From positions 79,409,625 to 79,473,624 of the forward strand of contig CM063500.1 of NCBI GenBank assembly GCA_032207245.1: a stretch of 64,000 nucleotides of DNA, in the 5' to 3' direction. Shown here one piece after another: positions 43,658 to 56,040 of this stretch (the first letter of the stretch is position 1; each line of letters starts with the position of its first letter). Source of the stretch: Pardosa pseudoannulata. Its lineage: Eukaryota; Arthropoda; Arachnida; Araneae; Lycosidae. The notes beneath the pieces are model-generated. The model made no database searches, had not been told where the DNA came from, and worked only from the letters and a program-made list of their open reading frames with translations. Made by a program: the position numbers and the translations under genes.

Positions 43658-44137
43658 TACATTGTGTGTGGGTACACTTCGTAGCGGAATTGTGCCGGGA
43701 GCGGGCGTTTAGCGCGTAAATTTAGTTATTCAGTTAAATCTCAATAAGATCGAAAATTATTTAATTTTTTAACTAACTTTTCGTATTTTATATTGAAATA
43801 TATAAACAAATATATAAATAGAAATAAAACAACAGCCATAAGATTTTTGTAAACAAAAAATATACATTTTAGTGGATAAATTTATAATAGTATCGTAAAT
43901 ATGAAAAATCAAATAGAACTAACAGTATATAATTTTAATTTTTTCAATTATGTTATAGATAAACATTTTTACATTCCAGAATGTATGTAGTAGACAAGAG
44001 CATTCGGCTTCGTTTTCCTGTATATACCATTTATTTTGTACCAAACATGTTACACTAACCCGTACTAGTACGTGACCCGCGTTCAAGTATCAATCGTCAG
44101 AAAACGTACTAGTAAGTGTCCCGCATACAATGTGTAA
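43654..44137 (+). mobile_element. TTAA MITE family A, copy 3
   Basis: It abuts the family B element at 43090-43657, sharing its TTAA. The right end is ...CCCGCATACAATGTGTAA, with the last TTAA decayed. It has the family interior GGATAAATTTATAATAGTAT. Confidence 0.82.
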
Positions 44138-44302
44138 AGAATTAAACTAATATTTCGTTTAATCTATAATATCTCAATATGAGTTCGGACTATGTTAAGT
44201 AAAAATAAGGCAATATTAGAATATTAAAGCGCAAGGAACATTTTAATGTAATAAAAAATGAACAAAGTTTTAAAAATTTAAACTATAACATTAAAATTTC
44301 TT

Positions 44303-44519
<217 letters not shown>

Positions 44520-44520
44520 C

Positions 44521-45606
44521 CGCATATAGCCCGTCATATGACGGGATTGTTAATTTCACAGAATTGTAAAGTACCTAATGAGGCAAGTAAAAAAATGGTT
44601 TGTTTTTTTATTGTGAATTATCTGGTACACGATCAATAATTTATCTTCCTACTCATCTAAACTCTTCCGATACTGTGAATGCAGTTTAGAATCATGTTGA
44701 ATTAATTTAAAAAGGTAGTTGGCCACCGCAGAATGTAATTGTTTCAAATATGCGAGTTTGAAGAAAATCTTCCGAAGTTTGCCGAAGTTCAACAGAGATA
44801 CTCGGAAAGCGATGTCAAATAGCGAGGGGTACAGTTAAATCCCAAACAACGAGCGAGCTAGATCAGTGATACAGCTATCAGTAATCAGCGATGGGACTGT
44901 TTGAATGCCCTCTATAGTTCAATGTACATTGAATTAAAACTTTGAGATTGAAGATCCCGAGTACAAGTCATTCCGGTTCACTGCTAAATAACTGTTTCAA
45001 ATGTAAGATACGAAAGCGATCGAAATAAACATGCTCGTGTCACATCGTCTGTTAAAATTTATGTTCTACCCGCATATTATTTTTAATTTTATTTTTTCTT
45101 TGTAAGTTGCGAGTGGCAACGAACGACATTTTCTTCAGTAAAAACATGGTTGTTCTTTCGTATGCGAGAGAAAATGGCTCATGAGTTGCTGTTGTGTTTT
45201 GATATATTATTTACGCCATAAATTCTATGTGACATTTTCTGTGTTTTAAAGATCTTGCATAAGTAAATATAATAAAAGGTGTTTTATATTAAAAGTGCGT
45301 TATTTTTGAACAATTAACGCCTTTGAGAACATACTTCTGAACTACTTCAGTGTCATACTTCCGATATCGAAACCCAAACTGGACAGCTCCGTCTCCAACG
45401 ATTTCCCCTTTTATATTTAAAGAATATTTTTCCATTTTACAATTATGCTGACTAAAAGTTGTTCATTTTAAACTGTACTCGCTTTGAATTTTGCTAGCCC
45501 TAACTCACCGAAAATCCAATATGGATGTCTGTATCCATTCCAGGTCCAACAGCTTCATAAATTCGAGGACAGATGGACAGATAACTTAAGCTATTATTAT
45601 ATAAGT
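44521..45606 (-). mobile_element. Helitron family B copy, minus orientation
   Basis: CATATAGCCCGTCATATGAC at the left (family 3' end) follows directly on a TA-rich microsatellite. The right end carries the family 5' block, the complement of TATATAATAATAGCTTAAG. The middle section differs from other copies. No ORF. Confidence 0.5.
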
Positions 45607-46103
45607 GCTACAACAATTTCACCCCATTTATATCATTTTTAATTCTCGCCTTTTTCAGTACCTTTCTGCAGCGTGTAGTTAAAATTACCTACCACGTTGC
45701 AAGCTAAGGAAATATTAATTGAAGTGAACAAATAGTGATAGGGGGATCTCACAATACGTTCACAGTAGTTAAGGGTTAAATTATCAATTCATTGAACCCA
45801 CAATATAATTCTAAAACGCGTTCGGAAGATATTAAGTAACAATAAAATAAAATTAGGGGAAAAATTAGAAAATTAAAACCCAAGAAACATTTTAAAAATA
45901 ATAAAATCATTAAAAAATTGAATTAAAATCTAATGGATTAAAATTTTTAAATGTGACTGTTTTAAATATATTTCAGTGTATAAGTATGGAAAGTTTCATA
46001 ACTAATAATATACACACATGCTTTGTAATGTCCATCCAGTGCTGTATTACACATTAGGCGGAGTAGGCAATTGCCTAAGACCCTCGCAAGATTAAACTAT
46101 ATA
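45607..46103. other. AT-rich intergenic DNA, nothing recognised
   Basis: No ORF, SINE or TIR was found between the Helitron fragment and the Tigger derivative. Confidence 0.5.
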
Positions 46104-47027
46104 CAGTAGACTCCGCTTAATGTAATCGCGGTTAATGTTACCAATCGCTTATTGTTATCGAAATCATTTGATCTCGATTTCCTCCAATCATTTGTATGTT
46201 AAAATTATCGCTTTATATGATCGTTACATCGGTTAATGTTATCAGTTTTCGAACTTCATTTTAACTGGCAAAGGAATATTCACAATGCATTCAGAAGGAA
46301 CCCAATCTTTTTTTTTCCCCTCGCTGTTTTAATTTCCGAGAATTCCCCTCTTCCACCTAGGGAAATGGGGAATGAACAAGAGAGTGGGACATTACACGTT
46401 CTTGGAATTTTTCAAATACGTACACCCTGCTGGTGGTCAATGGTTGTCAGATAAGCAGAAGGCAACACATTCTTAGAAGGAGAGAGGGTAACTCCATCAC
46501 TGAGAAGGAGCTTATTCACATTTTATGTCTTACTCGCTTACGTGCAGCTTGTCGATATGGCAGGCAGAAAGCGAAATGATTTAACATTAAAACAAAAGAT
46601 CGAAATTTTAAATCGTTATGACAGGTTACCAAAAATGAGTCAGCGCAATGCTGCAGCGCAGTTAAACATTTCTCAGCCTCTGAATTGCATTGAAAGTGTT
46701 GAAACGTGGAGTACAACACCGCTCCGATGACTTTAAAAAAACATTATGATTACGAACAATTTATCAATGAGCTTCACAGAAAAAAATTGTAAGCAGTCAA
46801 GAATTGATCATTTTTTAAAATTATGTATACAATTCTTATGTTTTAAAGAATAATATACAGTACATAAATATAAGATGAGTTTTTTCATTTAGAAATTTAG
46901 TACGTGTAAATTAAAAAGGGGGGGGGCGTAAATTGATCTAATCTTTCATATCGTTTATTGTTATCAATCGGTTATTGTTCTCAAAATCACGGTGTCCCAA
47001 ATTGATCACATTAACCGGAGTTCACTG
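46104..47027 (+). mobile_element. Second pogo/Tigger derivative, 924 bp
   Basis: The left end is TA-CAGTAGACTCCGCTTAATG, and the right end reads ...ACCGGAGTTCACTG-TA. The inverted termini and flanking TA indicate pogo/Tigger. The interior joins a transposase N-terminus to a few C-terminal residues, so most of the gene was deleted. A G-run of nine bases near 46918 is slippage-prone. Confidence 0.82.
46557..46730 (+). pseudogene. CENP-B/Tigger N-terminal DNA-binding fragment
   Basis: ATG opens MAGRKRNDLTLKQKIEILNR and continues YDRLPKMSQRNAAAQLNISQ. This is the first helix-turn-helix (CENP-B N-type) of Tigger transposases, where K-x-K-I-x-I-L is characteristic. After LNISQP the frame diverges from the family and stops at 46730, marking the deletion junction. 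About 60 bp later, 46789-46821 encodes KQSRIDHFLK, the degenerate PIP-like tail of the same transposase, which then runs to a TAA. Confidence 0.8.
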
Positions 47028-47425
47028 TATATAGATATAAAGAAATCTTTAAATGGAGAAAATTTGATGGCAACAAAGAAATGTTTGATTGCAGAATTAA
47101 TAAATCTTACTGAATATAAGAACCCATTCCTACAAACTACTAAACAATATCGAGTACAATTTACAATAAATATGAAATACTTACAAAGGTACACATGTAT
47201 TACCTTTGTTATTTATTGCAATATAAACTACCTTTTCTACATTAGCATTTTTATTATAACAATATAAATACGAATATTTCTCATTCTACTCCTAGGTTTA
47301 TTTTCATGATAATTTTCTTATTAATTCACATTTCTTAATATTTTATATTAATTTGTTATTTTTTGTGCAATAAAATTACATTCCTAAAACTGTTGGAATA
47401 AAATGATATTCGTGAAATTATTAGG

Positions 47426-47594
47426 TTTTAGGGGTTTGGTTTGATTTGGAGCGCTACGGTCTATTTTTTGCAACACAAGGGCTAATAAGACCGGGACCTA
47501 CTGCTTAAAGCCGATTCCGAACGGCTACGAACATCCATGCCACAGTGGGATTCGAACCCACGAACTCCGGTTTCGAAGGCCAGCACAATAACTA
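47426..47594 (-). mobile_element. SINE family 1, 13-bp TSD
   Basis: Same family, minus orientation, head slightly truncated after CTGGCCTTCG. Target duplication TGAAATTATTAGG at 47413-47425 and 47595-47607. Confidence 0.87.
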
Positions 47595-47744
47595 TGAAAT
47601 TATTAGGAGATAGGTCCCCAAAATTTCGACTGTAAGGGCCTCTATCTTGTTTAATCCGGTATTGTGTCCATCGTTCCCTTAAGATACTAAACCAAACCCT
47701 GTCACATTAGCCCTCGTGTACATATTGGAACATTCTTTTTTAGG

Positions 47745-48145
47745 TTTGGTTTGGAGTGCTACGGTCTACTTTTTGCAACACGAGGGCCAATGAGACCGGA
47801 ACCTACAGCTTAAAGCCGATTCCGTACGGCTATCCATGCCACTGTGGTGTGAGTCACCCTTGACGGCAACCGCAACGGACTGTCAGACGAGAAACCGTTA
47901 GTTGAGAGAACGCGCTATGTAACGTAACTAGGATATGATGTATGTTCTTTATCGTGGCCGCTTAGAATGATAATTAAATAGATGCGTGCTAATACTAACT
48001 TGCCCGGTCATTTACGCCTCTTACACTCTACATGCACTGTACTATTCTAAAATAGAACAGAGTAACAACGCAGCCACTGCGGGATTCGAACCCACGAACT
48101 CCTGTACCGAAGGCCAGCACTCTAACCAATCGGCCATCGTTCGGC
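47745..48145 (-). mobile_element. SINE family 1 copy split by a 225-bp insert
   Basis: tRNA-derived SINE in minus orientation with 14-bp target duplication CATTCTTTTTTAGG (47731-47744, 48146-48159). It is interrupted at 47848-48072. The left part holds the tail and middle. The right part holds the B-box (GATTCGAACCC) and the tRNA-like head. Confidence 0.85.
47848..48072. mobile_element. 225-bp TG...CA insert in a SINE (possible solo LTR)
   Basis: It begins TGTGAGTCACCCTTGACGGC and ends ...GAGTAACAACGCA. It is flanked by GCCACTGTGG / GCCACTGCGG, an almost exact 10-bp duplication. TG...CA ends suggest an LTR, but 10 bp is too long for usual LTR target duplications and no TATA or AATAAA is obvious. 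Class uncertain. Confidence 0.5.
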
Positions 48146-48302
48146 CATTCTTTTTTAGGATCCATACATATTGGAATAATCTAACAATAAAACTCAAGAA
48201 GTCATTAGATTAATACTAAAGTGCAATCTTTCTAAAAAATGGCCATTTTGCTTTCATAGTGTCATTTATACATTAACCCACAATATCTATGAGCTATACA
48301 CA

Positions 48303-48784
48303 CAGGGACGTAGGCAAAGGGGGGGGTTTAGGGGGCTTAACCCCCTCGCTTGCGTACGCTCTCTTGTGTACTGTATAAATCAATAACTTTTTAGCGTGTT
48401 TGTATACTGCTTTAATTCCCTATTTGTTGGTAAGTAATTTCTTATTTTTTGGTCAAATTTATTGGTTTTCTATAGAATATTTCCATTTATACTGTTATTA
48501 TTTATGTAGATGTTACATTATGAGTAGTTTTTTCTGGCTTGATTAATTTCTACTTTTTAATAAAAATAAAATATTTTACCTCTTATAATAATAAAAAAAA
48601 TGTTCTTAAACTTAAAAAATCAAATCAAAATTTAACTAAATGTTGTCTAAATAAAAAGTCAACATTGTCTAGCTGTCTAAATTAGGGAAATAATAGTGCT
48701 TTATTACATACTCAAATTTCTTTTAGTAGTTTCAGAAAATTATGAACCCCCCCCCTCTTGAAAAAAATTCTGCGTACGCCACTG
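48303..48784. mobile_element. hAT-type MITE, 482 bp, TSD TATACACA
   Basis: The ends are CAGGGACGTAGGCAAAGGGG and ...TCTGCGTACGCCACTG. The exact duplication TATACACA lies at 48295-48302 and 48785-48792. G- and C-runs lie just inside the termini. No ORF. Confidence 0.85.
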
Positions 48785-49309
48785 TATACACATACAACAA
48801 TTTCACCCCTTTAAATAAATTTTTCCTACTTCCTGCAGTCTGTTAAGATCGCTTACCAAGTTTTAAACTAAATAAAAAATTCATTGGAATGAACAAAGGG
48901 AAAAATATATTAAAGCGCAAGAATCATTCTAAAAATTAAAAAAAATTTAACTTAAAAAATTTTATGTGATTGGTTTAAATATACTTCAACGTATATGTGT
49001 ACAGTTTCATAATTTTTGTTTAATAGCCTGCCTAAAAAGTTTGTTATGGTCACCTTTTTTTTACAAAACCATAAATTTTAATTGCGATAATCTAGATATA
49101 TTACTAACCAAGCTATAACATTAATTTTTTACTGACTAAATATCTTTCTTTCATAAAGTTCCAGTTTGCTTATATAGCGTCTTAAATAATAATTGAGGGT
49201 TTCCGAGTGTTGTAGAAACAGCATTAATGTTAAATAATATATGCATATTTAAAAAACAAAAGAAAATTAAAAGCACCGTAAATATTACTTAAACAACATA
49301 AACATTATA

Positions 49310-49311
<2 letters not shown>

Positions 49312-49373
<62 letters not shown>

Positions 49374-49517
49374 TATATGCAGTACATATATATATATCAG
49401 TATATATATATATCCTATATGCAGTACATATATATCAGTATATATATATATCCTATATGCAGTACACATATATATCAGTATATATATATATCCTATATGC
49501 AGTACACATATATATCA

Positions 49518-49555
<38 letters not shown>

Positions 49556-49595
49556 TATATGCAGTACACATATATATCAGTATATATATGTATCT

Positions 49596-49650
<55 letters not shown>

Positions 49651-49866
49651 TATATATATAGCTATATCCAGAGTTAATATATATATATCCTATATGCAAG
49701 TAATATATATCAATATACAAGTTATATATATATATATGGCGGGATTAAAATATGAATATATATACAAACACAAGTATTCAGTATAAAAATTACAAAGTTA
49801 TATATATATATATATAACCGTGTATGCAGAATAACAATATATATATATATATATATCCTATATGCA

Positions 49867-49920
<54 letters not shown>
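49312..49920. repeat. Microsatellite/minisatellite block rich in TA
   Basis: Several (TA)n runs (49312-49370, 49590-49648, 49869-49918) enclosing the 40-bp minisatellite. Long Tyr-Ile ORFs here are artefacts. Confidence 0.9.
49371..49580. repeat. Minisatellite, ~40-bp unit
   Basis: TCCTATATGCAGTACATATA followed by TATCAGTATATATA recurs at 49371, 49413, 49451, 49491 and 49553, with a related copy at 49857. Embedded in (TA)n. Confidence 0.8.
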
Positions 49921-50186
49921 TGCAATAGCTTTGAGAGTTAAAATATATTATCAAATAAATCAAAATAAAAAAAAAACTAGTACAGAATAGTTAGTTAGTT
50001 ACTTACCAGTATGCGTGGATAAAAACAGTCTGAAACCACTATAATACAAACACAAGTTTCTGTCTGAAAAAATTACAAAGTTACTCAGTTAAGAAATTAA
50101 CCGTGTAGAATGAGAATAACAACCGAATTTCATTCACTCATGGAGAATATGAAGTTACGCAACTTCTTACGTTTGAGCGACTCTAT

Positions 50187-50503
50187 GGCTGCTACTCCCA
50201 GGGACTGGTCTACTAAGGAAGTCTCACCAAAGTTTAACTGCTAACCGCGATTATCCCATGGCATCAACCAATGGTGAGACGCAATTCTCCGTTTAAACAG
50301 AGATTAATTATGGTGACTTTGGTGAGACCGTCCCTAAACGATCGGAATAGTCGATTTTTTAGACTGGCTACATCATTATGACTAAACTCCCCTTCAGATT
50401 AGAAAAATCTCACATCTTTAACATAACCCAACGAGCCGAAATGCACTTCTAGTGACGTCATTAGATAATCTAGTTGTGTAGATGATTGTCTTGAGTAGCA
50501 GCC
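50187..50503. mobile_element. Second copy of the 6144 MITE, with nested MITE
   Basis: The same termini (GGCTGCTACT...TGAGTAGCAGCC) are flanked by TAT on each side. The interior (CTAGTGACGTCATTAGATAA) matches the 6144 copy. Relative to that copy, ~125 bp are inserted after GGGACT (about 50209-50336), starting near GAAGTCTCACCAAAG and ending TTGGTGAGACC. This is the same palindromic MITE found at 50524 and 51048. Confidence 0.75.
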
Positions 50504-50523
50504 TATCAGTTTGCTGTGTACTA

Positions 50524-50661
50524 AGGGCACGGTCTCACCAAAGTCGTTTAACGGCTAACCACGATTAACCTATGGCGCCAACCAATGACGAGAAGCAATT
50601 CTCCGTTTAAACAGAGATTAATCACGGTTAGCCGTGAAATGACTTTGTGAAACCGGCTCCT
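50524..50661. mobile_element. Palindromic MITE, ~138 bp
   Basis: The arms are AGGGCACGGTCTCACCAAAG and ...GACTTTGTGAAACCGGCTCCT, with inner arms CGGCTAACCACGATTAA against TTAATCACGGTTAGCCG. It is short, without coding, and related to 50209-50336 and 51048-51190. Confidence 0.7.
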
Positions 50662-51047
50662 AGAACAGTCCACCATTTCAATCGATACTAACCGCCAATT
50701 AGTAATGATATAAATGTTACGAAATAAATTGACGATTACCTCTGATCGGCTACGGTGAAAAGGGTATTCAAAATTTTATAAATACGTCGAACTACAGGTT
50801 TGCAGTTTGACCTTTTGTATCTCAACCACTCATATTAAAAAAAAATTACTAACTCAGATACTAAAATACAACATTTCAGACAATTTTTTTTAAAGTTAAA
50901 AAATAAAAATGAAAATTTGTTCTCAAGATATGTATTTTCTACAAACAATCAAACAAAAACACACTTCTTATAAATATTGTAAATTACTTAACCAAAAAAT
51001 GTTTAAAGAATTTGAACTATCACACGCTCTTTAAAACCAAGATCTGA

Positions 51048-51190
51048 CTAAGACCCGGTCTCACCAAAGTCGTGTAACGCTAACCACGATTAATCTCTGT
51101 TTAAACGGAGAATTGTGTCCCACCATTGGTCGGCGCCATGGGTTGATCACGGTTAGCCGTTAAACGATTTTGGTGAGACCGGCCCTTAGT
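51048..51190. mobile_element. Palindromic MITE, ~143 bp, third copy
   Basis: It runs CTAAGACCCGGTCTCACCAA to ...GGTGAGACCGGCCCTTAG, with GCTAACCACGATTAATC against GATCACGGTTAGC inside. The termini CTAAG/CTTAG are themselves complementary. Minus-strand ORF readings here are chance. Confidence 0.7.
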
Positions 51191-51473
51191 CTCCAGACCC
51201 AGATGGAATTCATGGTCAGTTACTGAATCATCTGGGTATTCTGGGAAAGAATAAGCTCTCCTTCTCTTCAATTTGTCTTGATGAACTGGGAAACTGCAGG
51301 GCAATGGAAACCATCCATAGTCATCCCCATTCGTAAACCCAACAAGAAGGCCAGCTCCGTTGATACAAGGGGTTGCAAAAACCCCTTTGCAAAAATTTGG
51401 CCCTTTGCCATTTTTTAACGCTTATTTCGTTAGTAATCCTGTACATTAGATCAAACGATGATTGAAATTCTAA

Positions 51474-51660
51474 TCCCCTATATGATAATAGCCTAAGTTG
51501 TCTGTCCGCGAATTTCTGAAGCGGTTTGTACCTGGAATGGACACAGCATCCATAATGGATTTTTCATGAGTTAGGTTTAGCAAAATTGAAATCCACCCCA
51601 TCTCCCCCTTTTCGAGCGTTTAATGCTATTATATCAAGCCTTATCTTTCCTCTCATTCTA
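51474..51660 (+). mobile_element. 5' fragment of Helitron family B
   Basis: It starts A|TCCCCTATATGATAATAGCC and continues with GTCTGTCCGCGAATTTCTGA and the block ending TTTCGAGCGTTTAATGC. It breaks off before the 3' hairpin. Confidence 0.55.
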
Positions 51661-52063
51661 TACGAAATTCATTCTTGATAGGATGGCAAAAGCGGAGAAT
51701 AATCTTTAAATTTCTGAACTGTTTCTACTTGACTACCTGACTTCATATACTCTATATAGTTCGCTCACAACGTGCAGGCATTGTACGTTTGGTAGAATGT
51801 CCACCCACTTGATCGTCGTACTTCTCGGGTTGACGGTTCTATCCCTGACGCAGCCAATTTTTTTTAATGTCTAATAAATTTAATATTTTCTGCTTTTTCT
51901 TTTAAATTCTTATTCCGAAAGTTGTTTTATTATTTTTAAAATAAATTTTTATTATTTTTTCAACTTTTTATTATTTTTATTTCATTAAATTCACGTATTT
52001 TTGTACGGATGTCCCTGACCACATAAACATTTCATGTTGTGTATCCTTAAACTTTCTTCTCGT

Positions 52064-52716
52064 AATGTAATAATAGCCTAAGTTATCTGCCCGTCTGTCC
52101 TCGAAATTATGAAGCTGTTGGACTTGGAATGGATAGAGGCATCCATATTGGATTTTTGATGAGTTACGGTTTGCAAAGCGAGTAAAGTTTATCTTTTCCT
52201 AAACTATAGATCCGATTCTGAAGTAAATTGGTATGAATAAGCTTTGTATCACTCGTATCGAAAAATACTGTCCTCTTTAAAACGTTCGACATCCATCCCG
52301 TCCCCTTTTCGAGCGTTTAATGCCATTATATCAAGCCCCATTTTAAGAGCAAGCGATTAAATTCATCAATTTATCACATAATAAATAGGTAAAAATAACA
52401 TTTTTTACTAGCATTATGACTTCATTCTTTTAACCATCTCATTTAATCATTTCTTATTTTAAATTTTTTAAATAGCTTCTGCATTATTTTCATACGTTTT
52501 ATCACTAAACTTAGATATTACATAAATAATTTTCTTTTTTATTTGACTTAAATAATAGATTAAGTACATATGTGATAATTTTAATCGATTATTTTTGTTG
52601 AAAGGTAATTCTCAGAAGAAAAAAAAAACATTTTTTTACCTGCCTCATAGGGTTTTTTACAATTCTGGAAAATTAAAAATTTTACTGATCCCGTCATATG
52701 ACCGGCTATATGCTAG
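52064..52716 (+). mobile_element. Near-complete Helitron family B copy
   Basis: It runs from a slightly decayed 5' end (GTAATAATAGCCTAAGTTATC) to a canonical 3' end: the CCCGTCATATGACCGG palindrome, CTATATG, then CTAG|T at 52713-52717. About 650 bp. It is the best copy in the window for defining the family, and non-coding. Confidence 0.65.
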
Positions 52717-53027
52717 TTAAATTAGAGTTAATTAAAAAATACAAATTCTGTATATATTTTTGCTGCTCATTTATGTTTTTAGGCTGATATACTTATTTTC
52801 TGTTATTGGATAATATTAAGGATTTTCGGACTCAGTGGTAGTTTTTCCTAGCCTTTGGGGCTTTATCCAATTTTAAACCCTTTTTGGGGTCGGTTGGGAA
52901 GTGAAGCTGTTCCCTTCCAACACGTTGAAATATTACTTCAGAAGAAACTACTTCATTCTTCATATTAGTACAAATTTTCATCGATTTACAACAAGTTTAT
53001 TAAAAATGTTTATTTCTCAGTGTAAGT

Positions 53028-53513
53028 CAGGGATGGACAAACCTTTTCGGCAGCGGGCCAAGAACCAAAAGAAAATAAGTTTGACGGGCCAAGATAAATT
53101 TTTCTTCTAAAATTTTAAAAACAATATACAAGTACCTAACGGTATAAATACGTTAATGAGATGAATGAAATTGCGATTTCATTTTTAAAAGTTCCTTATA
53201 CTGGGGTTCGAAGAGAGATGTACTGATTTTAAGGAACGATGGTAAATGCTCATCTGTTAGTCTATTTCTGAAATTATTCTTTCTAAGGTTCAAAGTTGAA
53301 AACTCTTGTTCACACATAAGAAGCAAATATACCGCTGATCATCTGGGCTTGAGATAATAAATTTGGGATATAATAGTTAAGCAAAGTAGAAAAGGAGATG
53401 GATATATAATGTATAAATGTATATTTCTTTTAATTTGCCTCGAACAAGCAACTGAAAATTCTATCCGCGGGCCGGATAAAACCTTCCGACGGGCCGTAGT
53501 TTGCTCATCCCTA
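53028..53513. mobile_element. hAT-type MITE, 486 bp, TSD GTGTAAGT
   Basis: The ends are CAGGGATGGACAAACCTTTT and ...CGTAGTTTGCTCATCCCTA. The exact duplication GTGTAAGT lies at 53020-53027 and 53514-53521. Subterminal GCGGGCCAAG / GCGGGCCGGA repeats are typical of hAT elements of the CAGGGATGNNCAAACT group. Confidence 0.87.
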
Positions 53514-53830
53514 GTGTAAGTATTATTTTGACATATCACGTCCTTTAAAAATAAAGCTTTTTGATCTTGCTTCGTTGATAAAAGTAACTATTAATATACC
53601 TATTCAAGTTCACAATGAGTCCCTGTCCCATAAATATATGCCATTAAATATATTCTTTTCATAATATTGATTTTTTAATTTAATGCATGCCAAATGTATA
53701 TAATGTATGTACTAGTGTATAGCGTTCACCCTGTTGTTTACAAAAAATAATGGCGAAAACATTTATCTTATATTTTTATATCTTTTATAAACACAACAGT
53801 CCTCTGTAGGCTTGATTTATCTTTACACCT

Positions 53831-54335
53831 TTAACCCTTTGAAGATCACGATTACAAATTCTTTGGTATTTAATGGAATTAGGTTATAAATATTATCTAT
53901 TAGCCTTATAGATTTGAAATATATGAAAATACTTTTACATTCTTTGGGGAGGGGGCAGATTTAGAGAGGGTGATTTGACTGTGAAACGTTCCCCTTGTAC
54001 AACACGAAAACATTTCTTTCTTAAAAATTTAATTAAATTTGGAGAGCAATGAATAATTACCCTTAAAATAATGTAATTAATAAATAGCTAAACAATTTAT
54101 AAGTAAGGTTGCGTGTAAGTATTTTCATATGAGATCATGAAGAAAATTGAACTCTTGATTCTTCCATGTAAAGGAAATTAAAAGAAAGTATATTTCAAAC
54201 AGAAATAAATTGAACTGATACCTTCTATTTATAGTTTAAAGTGTCTATAACAAAGAAAAAATTAATGTGTTTAAAACAAAGAAAAAGTATTAACAGGTTG
54301 TTTCGTTGCGAAACCACTGTCCTTAAAAGGGTTAA
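53831..54335. mobile_element. TTAA element family I, 505 bp
   Basis: TTAACCCTTTGAAGATCACG at the left, ...CTTAAAAGGGTTAA at the right, TTAA on both sides. Interior unrelated to the other families. No convincing coding. Confidence 0.65.
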
Positions 54336-54732
54336 CAATGAGATTTTTCGATACATTTTACATTTTTATAATATCTGGTCATTTCTGAATTATTTAAGAC
54401 ACACCTCATTGAAATATTTGAATTTGAACATGCAAAACTATACAATATTTGTATTTAATATAGCATTTAAGGAAACCCTGAAAACTTTAAATGTATTTTA
54501 TTGAAAATGGTGTTTTTTGCAGCTTACTTGCACTGACATTGTTTTCCACGCTTCTCCAGATATGGCCTAGCCTTCTTAACCTATTGTTTCGGATGATTTA
54601 TTATTTGTGGCTGCTTATAGAATCTGTATATAACTTAAAGTTATATTTAGTTTGCCAACATCTTTTATCTTGTACTGATTCAAAAATAGCTGCATCAGTT
54701 CAAACATGTTCAGAGTGCGGCGAATGTTTGCA

Positions 54733-55219
54733 TTAACACATTGTGTGCGGGTACATTTCGCAGCGGAATTGTACCGGGAGATAGCGCTTTGCGCTTAAAT
54801 TCAGTTAAATCTCAATAGATCGAAATAATTAAATTTTTAGCCAACCTTTCGTACTTTTATATTGAAACATAAATAACAACCATAAGATTTTTTGTAAACA
54901 AAATATATATTTTTTAGTGGATAAATTTATAATAGTATCGTAAATATGAAAAAATCAAATAGAGATAGTATTATATTATTTTAATTTTTTCCCGTACTGT
55001 GGTTCCGCACCGACTGATGTAAAATCTAGTTTTCATTTGTCTCAATTTTTCCAGAATCTATGTAGTAGATAAGAACATTCGACTTTCCTGTATATACCAT
55101 TATTTTTGTACTTACAAATAAACCATGTTGTTACACTAACCCGTACTAGTACGTGACTCGCGCTCAAGTATCAATAGTCAGAAAACGTACTAGTACTTGT
55201 CCCGCATACAATGTGTTAA
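54733..55219 (+). mobile_element. TTAA MITE family A, copy 4 (487 bp)
   Basis: TTAACACATTGTGTGCGGGT to ...CCCGCATACAATGTGTTAA. It has both TTAA sites and the ACGTACTAGTACTTGTC subterminal palindrome. The least decayed copy. Confidence 0.88.
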
Positions 55220-56040
55220 GAGGCGAAGTTTCTTCTTTCCTACAGCAGGTCAGTTAGTTTAAGTATCTTACACATTCTTAATTTAGGTTTTTTACCGATT
55301 AAATTTGATTTTAACTGTTTTCTAAATCTAAAGTATGTATTAGCCATTTTAATCCTATTAATTTCTGCTCTGAACTTGTTTTTTGGTCAATTATGCCATG
55401 ATATTTACATCAACTTTTATGAAGATGTGAGAGTTAATGTTCGAAGGAACACTAATGTACAGCTATCGGCAGATATTTCATAAATTTATCCATTTTATGG
55501 AATCTCCCTTCTGAAAATTACGGTGGTCCTCTGGGTATTAACTGTACTACGTTCGAAAAAGTTGGTGAATTGAGATATCTCGTCACAATTCAAGACAGAA
55601 TCGTCCATATCCTGCACCTAATGCTTGACCTGCAAGTAACATTGTGGTTCATAAACAAGTCGCTAAGGGGTTTAAACGAATCTATCGCAATGCTGTTTCA
55701 ACGTCGCTCTTCAGAATAATTTGTCCTTAAAATAATTCACTCTTGTAAAATTATCCACACTACAATTTACGTAGAGTATTAATGCAGGAATTGTTAGAAA
55801 CCAAGAATACCACGAGAAAATTATCAACTAGCAAAAAGTTTCCATAACAAAAATAACTTGGGCAAAACTTGACAATGCGAGATACTCAGTAAAGAAAACG
55901 GTAATTAAATAAAACAGCGCGTTTAGAAATTTATATCGTGGATCAAAGGATTTTTCAGATTTAAATAAGATGGCAACTTATAACAAAGGCTTATTTATTG
56001 CTTTACCTGTAAAATAAACTTTAAAAGTTGCCTTACAATA
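55220..56040. other. Intergenic DNA between two family A MITEs
   Basis: No coding or repeat was recognised. Confidence 0.5.

Noticed and set aside
54491..54736. 81-codon hydrophobic plus-strand ORF
   Set aside because: Not aligned with the four-helix family. It ends at the TTAA family A element; chance ORF in AT-rich DNA.
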